From Micromonospora sp. HM5-17 (GTDB lineage Bacteria; Actinomycetota; Actinomycetes; Mycobacteriales; Micromonosporaceae), in NCBI RefSeq assembly GCF_003762835.1, contig NZ_RJWA01000006.1, forward strand, positions 186,001 to 250,000: DNA of 64,000 nucleotides, in the 5' to 3' direction. Shown here piece by piece: positions 30,865 to 39,347 of the stretch (position 1 is its first letter; every line of letters starts with the position of its first letter). The notes under the pieces are model-generated. The model made no database searches. It saw only the letters and a list, made by a program, of their open reading frames with translations, and was not told the DNA's origin. The translations under genes and the position numbers were made by a program.

Positions 30865-31788
30865 CTACAGCCGGTCCCCCAGCGCCAGCCGTCGGTACGC
30901 CTGCTGGGCACGCTCCGCCGCGTCCACCCGGCCGTAGCGGTCCAGCATCTGCCGGCTCCGCCACCCGCCCAGCACCATCAGGTCGCCCTCCTGTCCCCCG
31001 GCCGCCCGGAACTGGCTCGCCCATGTGTGACGGAACATGTGAGGGTGCAGCTTGACGCCCACCAGCGCGGCGCGGCGCTGCAGCGCCGCCTTGATACCGT
31101 CCGCGCCCAGCGTCGGCCGGCCCCGGTCGCCCAGCCACAGCGTGTCCAGGTCGGCGTACGGGTGGCGGCGCCGCTCGCGTAGGTAGCGATCTAGCGCCCG
31201 GGCGGCCTTCACGCCCACTGGCACAGCTCGGCGACGAGGGCCGGACCGGTTTGTACCTTTCCCTTCGACAAACAGGATCCGGTCGCGGATCTCTACGGCG
31301 TCGACTGTGAGTCCAGCCACTTCAGCCAGGCGGAGCCCGCCGTCGGCGAAGACGTAGATGATCGCTGCGTCTCTCCGGTCGCGGAACGTCGCACGGTTGC
31401 AGGTGCCGAGGATGGCCCGGATCTGGTCGAGGCTGAGTACCGGCGTGGTCTGGTCGTTGGGCCGCGGTGTCTTGAGGCCGTCGGTGGGGTCCGACGGGCA
31501 CTCTCCCTCCTCGACCGCCCACCGGAAGAAGCCGCGGACGGCGGGGAACCAGGTGCGGGCCGTGCTGCTGGACGTCCGGTTCCGGGTGTCGACGACCCAT
31601 GCCCGGATTTGGTCTCTGGTGGTGTCGGCAGGTCCTGTACCGGGGTGGTGGTCAGCCAGCCAGGTCGCCAGATTGCGGACGGCACCCAGGTAGCTGCGCA
31701 CGGTGGCCGGCGAGTAGCCGTCGGCCTCCAGCGCCAGCCTCCAGGAGTCGGACAGGAGAGCGAAATCGGGGTGCGCAGCGACAGGCAT
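30865..31788 (-). CDS. Tyrosine recombinase integrase
   Basis: 307 residues. A SAM-like N-terminal arm-binding domain (10-95; GYSPATVRSYLGAVRNLATW) precedes the catalytic domain. The catalytic residues are Arg153 (DGGLRLAE), Lys177 (VEGKGT), His250 and Arg253 (HPHMFRHTWA), Trp276 (GGWRS) and nucleophile Tyr285 (MLDRYG). All are present, so the enzyme should be active. It converges on the repressor gene with no gap. The start at 31788 follows a leaderless-type -10. The attachment site is probably between 31789 and the DUF72 gene or inside its 3' end, but only one end is in the window. Confidence 0.92.
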   Translation of the reverse strand: MPVAAHPDFALLSDSWRLALEADGYSPATVRSYLGAVRNLATWLADHHPGTGPADTTRDQIRAWVVDTRNRTSSSTARTWFPAVRGFFRWAVEEGECPSDPTDGLKTPRPNDQTTPVLSLDQIRAILGTCNRATFRDRRDAAIIYVFADGGLRLAEVAGLTVDAVEIRDRILFVEGKGTNRSGPRRRAVPVGVKAARALDRYLRERRRHPYADLDTLWLGDRGRPTLGADGIKAALQRRAALVGVKLHPHMFRHTWASQFRAAGGQEGDLMVLGGWRSRQMLDRYGRVDAAERAQQAYRRLALGDRL

Positions 31789-31800
31789 GAGGCAAATTTA
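31789..31800 (-). promoter_or_regulatory. Leaderless integrase promoter (-10 TAAATT)
   Basis: TAAATT (31800-31795) is followed by six bases (TGCCTC) and the integrase ATG at 31788. A weak -35 (TTGCGT) lies 19 bases upstream. The AT-rich hexamer stands out in this GC-rich DNA. The integrase thus has its own promoter near the prophage border. Confidence 0.55.
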
Positions 31801-31852
31801 GCCGGACTGCCAGCGCTGTACGCAAGGACGACGCATCCGCTCTGGCCGCGTT

Positions 31853-32724
31853 TCAGCTGCTCAGCATAGCTTTCAAGGTCTCCGCATTAGTCTGCGCGTA
31901 GTCCCGATAACAGTTGTTGAGCAGGACGTGCGTCTCCGCCGCCTCCTCGGCCAGTCCCCGCAGCTTCGGTGCCCACTCCGCCAGCTCGCGCTCCGAGTAC
32001 CGGTAGCCGAACCGCTGGTAGATGTCCCGACTGTCCCACCTCGTGCTGTGGCCGTGGAATCGCACCATCGCCAGGTCGGCGGTCGCGGCCAGCACCGGCG
32101 GCACCGACGAGCGATAGCCCTGCGGCATGTCGACGCAGACGTACGGCAGGCGGTGTCGGCGCAGGAAGTCGAGGGTCTCCGCGGCGTTGTCGCCGGCGAA
32201 CCACGAGGCGTGCCGAAGCTCGACGACAGCCCGCATCGGGGCGCAGCGCTCCCGTACCTCGAGCAGGTACTGTTTGTTCGTGCGCCGGATGGTGAACCAC
32301 GGCGGGAACTGGAACAGGACGGCGCCGAGCTTGCCGGCCCTGGCCAGCGGCTCCAGCGCCGCCAGAAACCGGCTCCAGACCTCCTCGTACGCCTGCGCGG
32401 TCAGGTCGGCCGGGTAGAGAGGTTCCGCTTCTCCGTGCGCGGCCGGAGATCCCGGTACAGCGCGGAGACCCGGGTCGGATGCCCGGTGAGCAGGCTGAAC
32501 GCCTTCACGTTGACGGTGAAGTCCGCCGGCGTCCGCGCCGCCCACAGCTGGACGGTCCGTTCCGCCGGCGGTGCGTAGTAGGTGGCGTCCACCTCGACCA
32601 GGGGAAAGCGACTGGCGTAGTGGGCGAGACGCCGCTGCGGGGTGTCCGCCGACGGCGGATACCAGCCCGACTCCAGCAGGGTCCGGTCCGTCCACGACGC
32701 GGTGCCGACCTTGATCCGGCCCAT
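31853..32724 (-). pseudogene. DUF72 (YecE-like) gene broken by a 2-base frameshift
   Basis: The N-terminal part (MGRIKVGTASWTDRTLLESG, FPLVEVDATYYAPPAERTV) reads in one frame and stops at 32401. The rest (YPADLTAQAYEEVWSRFL, FQFPPWFTIRRTNKQYLLEV, RFHGHSTRW) continues in another frame. Removing one CT from CTCTCT (plus-strand AGAGAG at 32416-32421) restores N-L-Y-P-A-D-L and an uninterrupted 289-residue protein, the usual family length. It is a recent mutation or a sequencing error. YecE-like proteins are TIM-barrel proteins of unclear function. Confidence 0.8.
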
Positions 32725-32867
32725 CGCTCCCGTTCACCCGGCCCTGGCCACGGCTCCCCGGGCACCCGACCACGGCGGCGGCTCCGGTTCGACGCCGCGC
32801 CGGCGGGCGGGCCGACGGAGCCGCTGGACCGGCCGGGACGACCCGCCCGACCAGGAAACCGGCCCGG

Positions 32868-33269
32868 TCAGGCCGCCGCCCGCCGTTCCCGGGTCTGCTT
32901 GCAGGAGACGCAGGTGGTCGCGGCGGGGAAGATTTCCAGCCGTTCGACCGGGATCGACGACCCGCAGCCCTCGCACCAGCCGTACGTCCCCTCGTCCAGC
33001 CGGGTCAGCGCGTGTTCGAACTGCGCCCGCCGGTCGAGGATGGCCCGCAGCAGTGACTGCGCCGTATCCCGTTCGGCCGTCTTCGTGCCACTGTCGGCCT
33101 GGTCGTCGCCGGCGGTGTCACCGAACTCGACCACCCGGAGCACCTGGCTCTGCGCCAATGCCTCGTCGTACTCGACGGTCAGCTCGTCGTAGCGAGCCTG
33201 CAGGGCGCGGCGGATCTGGTCGATCTCCGCCTCAGAGCGACCGGTGCCGACTGTCTCGTTGACCAGCAT
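32868..33269 (-). CDS. DksA/TraR-type C4 zinc-finger protein
   Basis: 133 residues. A helical hairpin (about 12-90; EIDQIRRALQARYDELTVEY, LLRAILDRRAQFEHALTRL) is followed by the zinc finger Cys99, Cys102, Cys120, Cys123 (WCEGCG ... TTCVSCKQ), with the linking IPVERLEIFPAA. This is the DksA/TraR fold that enters the RNA polymerase secondary channel. The actinobacterial forms usually lack the acidic tip of DksA; here GDTAGDDQADSG is at the expected tip. ATG 33269 chosen; a longer reading upstream is low-complexity. Confidence 0.85.
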   Translation of the reverse strand: MLVNETVGTGRSEAEIDQIRRALQARYDELTVEYDEALAQSQVLRVVEFGDTAGDDQADSGTKTAERDTAQSLLRAILDRRAQFEHALTRLDEGTYGWCEGCGSSIPVERLEIFPAATTCVSCKQTRERRAAA

Positions 33270-33394
33270 GCGCTGCCTGCCTTTCCGTCGGGGCGACGGA
33301 TCCTGCGGTCCTGGACGGGATTGTCCGGTGCGGTCCGTCACGAGCAGCGCGAGTACCCGCCGGCCACGGGCGGCAAACCGCCAACCTCCCGGGG

Positions 33395-34030
33395 TCACCC
33401 GTCCAGGGCGTCGATCACCGCCGGGTGGCGCGGGTCGTCGATCCGGACCACCACGTCGGCGAATGCCGCAGGATTGACCTCGGTGGCGTACCGGGCGAAG
33501 GCCGGCAGCGTCCACTGCCACTCCGGCGGGGTACGACGGGCGAGCGCGCCCGCCGAGAGGACAAGGTGGATGGTGAGGTCGAACGGAAGGCCGCCACCGA
33601 GCAGCAGCCCGCCGCTGACCACGACCACCCCGGTCGGGGGCAGGCCGAGGTAGTCGGCGCGAGTGGCCCGGTCGGTCTCCGGATCCCACAGGGAAGGGAG
33701 GATCCGGCCGGACCCGCCCGGGCCGGCCGGAATCAGCACCTCGCGGCGCAGACCCGCCTCGTCGAGCCAGTCGGTGTAGTACGCGTCGGGATTGGTCCGG
33801 CCGTGCTCGTACCGCAGGGATGCCGGGCGCAGGAAGTACCGGGTGTCGACATGGACCGCCGGGCGGCCCCGGACCCGCAGGGGGTCGACCAGGGCGACGG
33901 CGAGCCGGCCGGGCTCGGCGGCCGGCGGCCCGTCCACCGCGACCCGCAGCCGACCGTCGGGGCGGGCGCCGGCCAGCCGGTCGGCCAGCTCGGTGACGAG
34001 CAGCTCGGGGGTGATCGGTCGGACCCGCAC
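33395..34030 (-). CDS. Uridine kinase-like protein with degenerate P-loop
   Basis: 211 residues from GTG 34030 (AGGA eight bases upstream). The fold is recognisable: LRVAVDGPPAAEPGRLA at the P-loop position, VHVDTRYFLRPASLRYEHGR, DAYYTDWLDEAGLRREVL, VVVVSGGLLLGGGLPFDLTI and a C-terminal VVRIDDPRHP. Active uridine kinase-like proteins have G-x-x-x-x-G-K-T here; this one has no lysine, so ATP binding or catalysis is doubtful. Likely an inactive or repurposed paralogue. Confidence 0.7.
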   Translation of the reverse strand: MRVRPITPELLVTELADRLAGARPDGRLRVAVDGPPAAEPGRLAVALVDPLRVRGRPAVHVDTRYFLRPASLRYEHGRTNPDAYYTDWLDEAGLRREVLIPAGPGGSGRILPSLWDPETDRATRADYLGLPPTGVVVVSGGLLLGGGLPFDLTIHLVLSAGALARRTPPEWQWTLPAFARYATEVNPAAFADVVVRIDDPRHPAVIDALDG

Positions 34031-34268
34031 CCACCCATCCTGCCCAATCCACGACCACCGGGTCGGGCGGCCCCCGATCCGCCACCGGGTCGCCGGCCTC
34101 CGGTCTGCCACCGCGTCCGAGGCGGTCGAGCCGGGTCAGGTCGGGACGCGGCGAGGGCGGGGCCGTCAGGGCCGTGCCCTGGCCGAGGCGCGCCGCGGAG
34201 CCGGTCTCGGCCGTGCCGGGCCGCTCGGTCCGCGGAGGCGCCCGCCCCGGCTCGGGCCACAGCGGCGG

Positions 34269-35153
34269 TCAGGCGTCACGACGGCGGAGCACCAGGTAAC
34301 CGCCGACCAACGCGGCGACGGTCCAGAGGACGAGGATTCCCACCCCGGTCCAGGGGCCGTACTCGCGGGCCCAGCGAGGGTCGTCCTGCGGACCGGCCAG
34401 ATGCATGATCACCCAGGTCGTCTGGTCCGGCAGGTACTGGGTGACCGTCCGCAACCCCGGGACGTTGCCGAGCCCCTGCGAACCGAGGAGGAAGACAGGG
34501 AGCAGGGCCGACAGCGACCACACGGCGCTGCGGAGCAGCGCCGCCACGCCGAGGGCGAAGAGGGTCAGAAGGGTGAGGTGCAGCCCGGCGCCGACGAGCG
34601 CGGCCGAGAGCCCGTCCGCTCCGGTCGGCACGGCGTACGGGCCGAGGACCACCTGGGCGACGACAAGGGTGGTCAGCACGGTCGCCACCGCGGCCACCGC
34701 GCTCGGGACGGCGGCGGCGAGCACCTTGCCGACGTACCAGCGGCCGCGGTGCGGTACCGCCAGCAGGCTGGCCCGGATCGAACCCGACCGGTACTCGACC
34801 CCGACGGCCAACACCCCGAAGACGACCATGGCGAGCTGGCCGAGGGTGACGCCGTAGAACGTGGCGAAGAGCGGGTCGAAGTCCGCCTGCCGCTGTGGCG
34901 GCTGGTGGGGAAGACTCGTCCGGAAGCTCAGCGCGATCAGCGCGGTCAGCCCGACGGTGACCACGAACGCCGCCGCGAGGGTCCAGTAGGTCGACCGGAG
35001 GGTGCCGAGCTTGGTCAGCTCGGCGGCGACGACCGCACGCAGCGGGTTCCCGACCGTCCGGGACACCGGACCGGTCGCCGCCACGGTCCGGGCCGGCCCG
35101 CTGCGCGCCACCGGTCCGCTCGGGGCCCGCTCGCCTGATGTGGCGCCGTTCAT
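34269..35153 (-). CDS. ABC-2 type transporter permease
   Basis: 294 residues with six predicted membrane segments, for example YWTLAAAFVVTVGLTALIAL, LAMVVFGVLAVGVEY, VAAVATVLTTLVVAQVVL, LHLTLLTLFALGVAAL and VGILVLWTVAALVGGYLVL. RSTYWT and EYRSGSIRASLLAVPHRGRW are typical of this family. The N-terminal 35 residues are disordered. The ATG overlaps the ATPase stop (ATGA), so the two form one exporter. Substrate unknown; a neighbouring two-component system suggests a role in envelope stress or antibiotic response. Confidence 0.88.
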   Translation of the reverse strand: MNGATSGERAPSGPVARSGPARTVAATGPVSRTVGNPLRAVVAAELTKLGTLRSTYWTLAAAFVVTVGLTALIALSFRTSLPHQPPQRQADFDPLFATFYGVTLGQLAMVVFGVLAVGVEYRSGSIRASLLAVPHRGRWYVGKVLAAAVPSAVAAVATVLTTLVVAQVVLGPYAVPTGADGLSAALVGAGLHLTLLTLFALGVAALLRSAVWSLSALLPVFLLGSQGLGNVPGLRTVTQYLPDQTTWVIMHLAGPQDDPRWAREYGPWTGVGILVLWTVAALVGGYLVLRRRDA

Positions 35154-36064
35154 TCCTGCCCTCCCCTCCCGGGTTGCCCGGCTGCCTGGCCGACAAGCCG
35201 CATGAATGCCTCTTCCAGGGCGGCCGGCTGGTTGCCGATCTCGTGGACCGTCAGCCGGTGTGCCGACACCAGTTCGCCGACCCGGGCCGCCTCGACGCCG
35301 TACGCCCGCAGCGTCCCGTCCGAGGCCGACCGGACCTCGACGCCGGCCCCGGCCAGTACGTCACGGAGCCGCTCCGGCTCCGGGGTCCGGATCCGGACAT
35401 ATCCGCCGGAGTGGGCCGCGACGAACTCCCGCGTCCCGGTGTCGGCGAGCAGCCGGCCACGATCGATCACCACCAGGTGGTCGGCGGTGAGCGCCATCTC
35501 GCTCATGAGGTGGCTGGAGACGAAGACCGTGCGCCCCTCGGCGGCGAGCCCGCGCATCAGCTCGCGGATCCACCGCACGCCCGCGGGGTCGAGCCCGTTG
35601 ACCGGCTCGTCGAAGAGCAGCACCGGCGGGTCCCCGAGCAGGGCGGCGGCGACGCCGAGCCGCTGGGCCATACCGAGCGAGAATGTGCCGACCCGGCGCC
35701 GCGCCACGTCGGCCAGCCCAACCACGGACAGCACCTCCCGGACCCGGGACCGGGGGATCTGGTTGCTGCGGGCGAGCCAGAGCAGGTGGTGGAACGCCCG
35801 ACGGCCCGGGTGCGCGGCGCCCGCATCCAACAGCGCCCCGACGTGCCGCAGCGGCGCGCTCCGCGCCCGGTACGGGGCGCCGTCGATCAGCACCTCGCCC
35901 CCGCTCGGATGGTCGAGACCGAGCATCATCCGCATCGTCGTCGACTTGCCGGCGCCGTTCGGTCCGAGAAAGCCCGTCACCTGCCCGGGGCGGACCGTGA
36001 AGGTGAGCCCGTCGACGGCGACGACGCGCCCGTAGCGTTTGCGAAGTTCCCGTACCTCGATCAT
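35150..36064 (-). CDS. ABC transporter ATP-binding protein
   Basis: 304 residues from ATG 36064. Walker A is GPNGAGKST (34-42), signature FSLGMAQRLGVA, Walker B VLLFDEPVNGLDP, and the switch His is in FVSSHLMSEM. A C-terminal extension (about 215-300) is typical of DrrA/CcmA-type exporters. It pairs with the permease downstream. TACCGT lies seven bases before the ATG, suggesting leaderless transcription divergent from the histidine kinase. Confidence 0.92.
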   Translation of the reverse strand: MIEVRELRKRYGRVVAVDGLTFTVRPGQVTGFLGPNGAGKSTTMRMMLGLDHPSGGEVLIDGAPYRARSAPLRHVGALLDAGAAHPGRRAFHHLLWLARSNQIPRSRVREVLSVVGLADVARRRVGTFSLGMAQRLGVAAALLGDPPVLLFDEPVNGLDPAGVRWIRELMRGLAAEGRTVFVSSHLMSEMALTADHLVVIDRGRLLADTGTREFVAAHSGGYVRIRTPEPERLRDVLAGAGVEVRSASDGTLRAYGVEAARVGELVSAHRLTVHEIGNQPAALEEAFMRLVGQAAGQPGRGGQE

Positions 36065-36182
36065 TCGGACGACGGTAGGCAGCCACGACGGCCCGCACAG
36101 TCGGCGAAAGTCGGCGCGACCGGCGCCGAAAGTGGACCAGCGCCCGGCGACGGCGCCGACGGGCGGGACGTAGCCTGCTGGC
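36065..36182. promoter_or_regulatory. Divergent leaderless-type promoters for ABC exporter and two-component system
   Basis: Minus strand: TACCGT (36077-36072), seven bases, ATG 36064. Plus strand: TAGCCT (36171-36176), six bases, ATG 36183. Between them GTCGGCGAAAGTCGGCG is a direct repeat and CGGCGCGACCGGCGCCG an inverted one near 36105-36130, possible sites for the response regulator. Confidence 0.5.
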
Positions 36183-37520
36183 ATGGGCACTCGTCTCCTC
36201 GCCGCCGCCGTCCTCGTCGCGGACACCGCGCTGCTGGTTGCCGGGCGCCCCGACCTCCCGCTCTGGGTGGTTGCGGGATACGTACTGGTCGCGGCGCTGG
36301 CGATCGCGCTGTCTGGGCGGGCCCCACTGGTGGCCCTCGGCGTCGCGCTCGTCCTCGCCCCGGCGACCGGCACGGCGTACGTGCTCCTGCTCTGGACCGC
36401 GTACCGGGCGGGGCGGGGGGTGCTGTCCCGCCCCGGGACCGGCGTGCTGGTCGGCCTCACCGTCGGCGCCCTCGCCGTCCGGCTCGCGGCGGTGCCCGCG
36501 CGGTCCGGCGCGCTCACCACCCTGGTCGCCAGCTACCTGGTCTTCGTGGGGCTGCCCGTGCTGACCGGCCGTTACCTCGCCCAGCAGGGGCGGCTGGTGG
36601 CGACGCTCGAACGGCACAACCGGCAGTTGCGCCGGGAGCGGGAGCTGCTCGCCGAGCAGGAGCAGCTCCGGGAGCGGCTGCGAATCGCCCGGGACATGCA
36701 CGACTCGCTCGGTCACCGACTCAGCCTGGTCTCCGTCCAGGCGGCCGCGCTGGAGGTGTCGCCGCAGCTGCCGCCGGCGCAGCGCGAGGCCGTCCGGCAG
36801 CTGGCGGACGCGGCCCGGCGGGCCGCGGCGGAGCTGTACGAGCTGGTCGGGGCCCTGCGGGGCGCACGGACCGGCGCGGATCGGCCGGCCGACCTGTCGG
36901 CCGTGCCCGCCCTGATCGCCGAGTTCCGGGCGGCCGGGGTCCCGGTGACCTCCCACCACTCGGGGCGACCGCGACCGCTCTCCCCTGCCGCCGGGCAGGC
37001 GGCATACCGGGTGGTGCAGGAGGGCCTGACGAACGCCGCCAAGCACGCGCCGGGACGCCCGGTGACGGTACGGCTCCGGTGGGAGCCCGACGCCCTCCTC
37101 GTGGAGCTGGTCAACCCGCTTCCGGCGGACGGCCGGCCGCACCGCCGGATCGCGCACGCGGGCGTACCGGCGAGCGGGGCGCCGGCCGACGCCGCCGCTC
37201 CGGGTGTGGTAGTCGACGGCAGTCCGGGGCGGCCGGGTACCCGCGCCGAGGTCGGACCCGAACCCGCCGGCCCGGAGTCCGGCGGGCACGGGCTCGCCGG
37301 GCTCCGCGAGCGGGTGGCGAGGGCCGGCGGAATCGTCGGCCATGGACGGACCGGGGACCGGTGGCGGCTCGCCGCGATGCTGCCCACCGTCACCGGGCAG
37401 ATCGAGGAGCGACCGGCCCTGGACCGGACCGGGTCCGTCCGGTCGGTCGGGCTCGGCATCGCCGCCGCCGTCGCCATGTTCCTGCTCCTGCCCGCGAGCA
37501 TGCTGCTGGGTGGCCGGTAG
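36183..37520 (+). CDS. NarL/DesK-type sensor histidine kinase
   Basis: 445 residues. Residues 1-130 hold about five membrane segments and no extracellular domain, as in intramembrane-sensing kinases. A coiled coil leads to the HisKA_3 motif ARDMHDSLGHRLSLVS with phospho-acceptor His173. The ATPase part has AYRVVQEGLTNAAKHAPG (N box) and GLAGLRERVARAGG (G box). A low-complexity insertion lies at about 335-355, and a C-terminal membrane segment (VGLGIAAAVAMFLLLPASML) is unusual. It should phosphorylate the response regulator encoded immediately downstream. Confidence 0.9.
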   Translation: MGTRLLAAAVLVADTALLVAGRPDLPLWVVAGYVLVAALAIALSGRAPLVALGVALVLAPATGTAYVLLLWTAYRAGRGVLSRPGTGVLVGLTVGALAVRLAAVPARSGALTTLVASYLVFVGLPVLTGRYLAQQGRLVATLERHNRQLRRERELLAEQEQLRERLRIARDMHDSLGHRLSLVSVQAAALEVSPQLPPAQREAVRQLADAARRAAAELYELVGALRGARTGADRPADLSAVPALIAEFRAAGVPVTSHHSGRPRPLSPAAGQAAYRVVQEGLTNAAKHAPGRPVTVRLRWEPDALLVELVNPLPADGRPHRRIAHAGVPASGAPADAAAPGVVVDGSPGRPGTRAEVGPEPAGPESGGHGLAGLRERVARAGGIVGHGRTGDRWRLAAMLPTVTGQIEERPALDRTGSVRSVGLGIAAAVAMFLLLPASMLLGGR

Positions 37521-38192
37521 GTGGTCCGGGTCCTGGTCGCTGACGACGAACCGCTGATCCGGACCGGCATCCGGACCGTGCTGGAGTCGACCGGCGAGAT
37601 CGAGGTGGTGGCCGAGGCCGGGGACGGCCGAACGGCGGTGCACGAGGCGCTCCGGCACCGCCCGGACGTGGCGTTGCTCGACATCAGGATGCCGGTCCTG
37701 GACGGGCTGGCGGCCGTCGAGGAACTGCGCCGGCGGCTGCCGGGGCTCCGGGTCGTCCTGCTGACCTCGTTCGGTACCGAGCCGAACGTGTTGCGCGCCG
37801 TGCAGCACCGGGTGGCCGGCTTCGTCCTGAAGACCTGCACGCCCGACGAGCTGGTCCGGGCGGTCCGGGCCGCGAACGACGGTGACGCCTACCTCTCCCC
37901 CGCGGTGACCCGACTTCTGCTCGGTCTGGTCTCTCCCGTGGCGGCGGAGCGCCGGCGCCGGGCTGCCGAACGGCTGGCGGCGCTGAGCCCCCGAGAGGTG
38001 GACGTCCTGCGTCTGCTCGCCGACGGCCTGGCCAACGCTGACATCGGCCGTCGACTGCGGATGAGCGAGGCGAGCGTCAAGACCTACGTCAGCCGGATCC
38101 TGACCAAACTCGACTGCACCAACCGGGTGCAGGCGGCCCTGCTGGCCCGGGACGCCGGCCTGTCGGCCCCGGCGTCCACACGGGATACCTGA
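37521..38192 (+). CDS. NarL/LuxR-type response regulator
   Basis: 223 residues. The receiver has VLVADDEP, the phospho-acceptor Asp in VALLDIRMPVLDG, VVLLTSF and the Lys of FVLKTCTPDEL. The C-terminal LuxR HTH is LSPREVDVLRLLADGLANAD ... SEASVKTYVSRILTKLDC. The GTG start follows the kinase TAG directly, so the two are one operon. It likely controls the divergent ABC exporter and itself. Confidence 0.93.
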   Translation: MVRVLVADDEPLIRTGIRTVLESTGEIEVVAEAGDGRTAVHEALRHRPDVALLDIRMPVLDGLAAVEELRRRLPGLRVVLLTSFGTEPNVLRAVQHRVAGFVLKTCTPDELVRAVRAANDGDAYLSPAVTRLLLGLVSPVAAERRRRAAERLAALSPREVDVLRLLADGLANADIGRRLRMSEASVKTYVSRILTKLDCTNRVQAALLARDAGLSAPASTRDT

Positions 38193-38204
38193 GGCCGGCC
38201 GCGG

Positions 38205-38807
38205 TCAGGCGTTGCGGTCGATGGTGATCACGGCATCGTCGGCGAGCCGGTAACCCACCCCGTAGACGGTGGTGATCAACGGCACGTCGGTGCCGACCTT
38301 GCCCCGGAGCCGGCGGATGTGCACGTCCACGGTCCGCAGCCCGGTGTGCTCGTACCCCCAGACCGCGGACAGGAGTTGCAGCCGGGTGAAGACCCGACGC
38401 GGGTGGTCGACCAGGTGCATGAGCAGGTCGTACTCCAGGCGGGTCAGCGGCAGCGGCTCGCCGTCCCGCAGCACCGACCGGGACGCGGCGAGGATGTGCA
38501 GGCCACCTCGGCGTTCCTCGGTCGCGGGACGGGCGGCCGAGGCGGGCGGGTCGGCCCGGCGCTCGCTCTGGGCCGGAAGGCCGCTGACGGTCGCCTCACC
38601 CCGTTCCACCAGCTCCCGCGCGGCCTCGAGCAGGCGGCGGGCCGGCGCGGTCAGCGTCTCCTCACAGCCGACGAGCGGGATGGAGAGCGTGACGGTCAGG
38701 GTCGGCGAGGTGGCACCGGGACGTCGGGACGATCCAGGGGGTCTACCGGGTCCGGCCGGTTGGGTGAGCTGCCACCCGGCACGCGACGAGGTAGGGCTGA
38801 CCGACAT
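38205..38807 (-). CDS. OmpR-type winged-helix protein without receiver domain (paralogue A)
   Basis: 200 residues from ATG 38807 (TGGAG upstream). The N-terminal half (SPTLTVTLSIPLVGCEETLT, RRLLEAARELVERGEATVSG) is not a receiver: the D-D-x and phospho-Asp motifs are missing. The C-terminal DNA-binding domain is complete ([62 protein letters not shown]). A close paralogue lies 2 kb away across the AEC permease gene. Its regulation must be phosphorylation-independent. Confidence 0.8.
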   Translation of the reverse strand: MSVSPTSSRAGWQLTQPAGPGRPPGSSRRPGATSPTLTVTLSIPLVGCEETLTAPARRLLEAARELVERGEATVSGLPAQSERRADPPASAARPATEERRGGLHILAASRSVLRDGEPLPLTRLEYDLLMHLVDHPRRVFTRLQLLSAVWGYEHTGLRTVDVHIRRLRGKVGTDVPLITTVYGVGYRLADDAVITIDRNA

Positions 38808-39347
38808 GGTTCTCCAGAGGGTCGTAGATCGTCTGGGTTGGCGCCTCAGATGCGCGAGACGGCGGGGTACGGCTGATGGTGTCGGGCCGCCCGTGGCGTC
38901 CCCGGAGTGGTTGCCCCGCCGTGCCGGACGCCTCGGTCGCGGACCGCGCTCCGCGTACGTCGCTGTCCACGCCGCTGCCGGCGGGGTCGGTGACGGGACC
39001 GTACGACGGGACGGGACCGCAGGCATGCGGCACATCCCGGCCATCGAGCGCCGTGGCCCGCCGACTCGTCGACGTCATCTGACCGCTTTCGCGCGACGGC
39101 CGCGAGTTCCACCACTCACCACCCGTCACCCAGACGCGGCTTGGCACGATCATTGGCACTCCTTGGCTGCTCCGGGTTTTCCCCCACGGCCCGAAACGCC
39201 GCCCAACCGATGCTTCCGGCGCGCGCGGCGGGGGTCAAGGGGACACGGCGTTGCATGACTGTGACAATCGACAAACTCAACGGAATCGCTTGCTTGCTCT
39301 TAGTACCAGATCTTGTCGCCCGTCGCGTACCCGGCAGGATGGTCGCC
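38808..39347. other. 540-base intergenic region upstream of the AEC permease and winged-helix gene
   Basis: No recognised gene. One reading on the minus strand (ATG 39153 to 38743) has a strong AAGGAG site five bases upstream, but the predicted 136-residue protein is low-complexity and runs into the winged-helix gene. It may instead mark a leader. The right part (about 39255-39320) is AT-rich (GTGACAATCGACAAACTC) and is the best place for the permease promoter. Confidence 0.3.

Noticed and set aside
31789-31852. tRNA gene as the integrase attachment site
   Set aside because: No tRNA-like arms or T-loop sequence seen on either strand here or elsewhere in the window.
35138-37543. 801-codon plus-strand frame over the ABC ATPase and kinase
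   Set aside because: Shadow frame; both recognised genes lie in other frames with intact motifs.
38743-39153. 136-codon minus-strand frame with a strong AAGGAG site
   Set aside because: Low-complexity product that overlaps the winged-helix gene start; kept only as a comment on the intergenic region.
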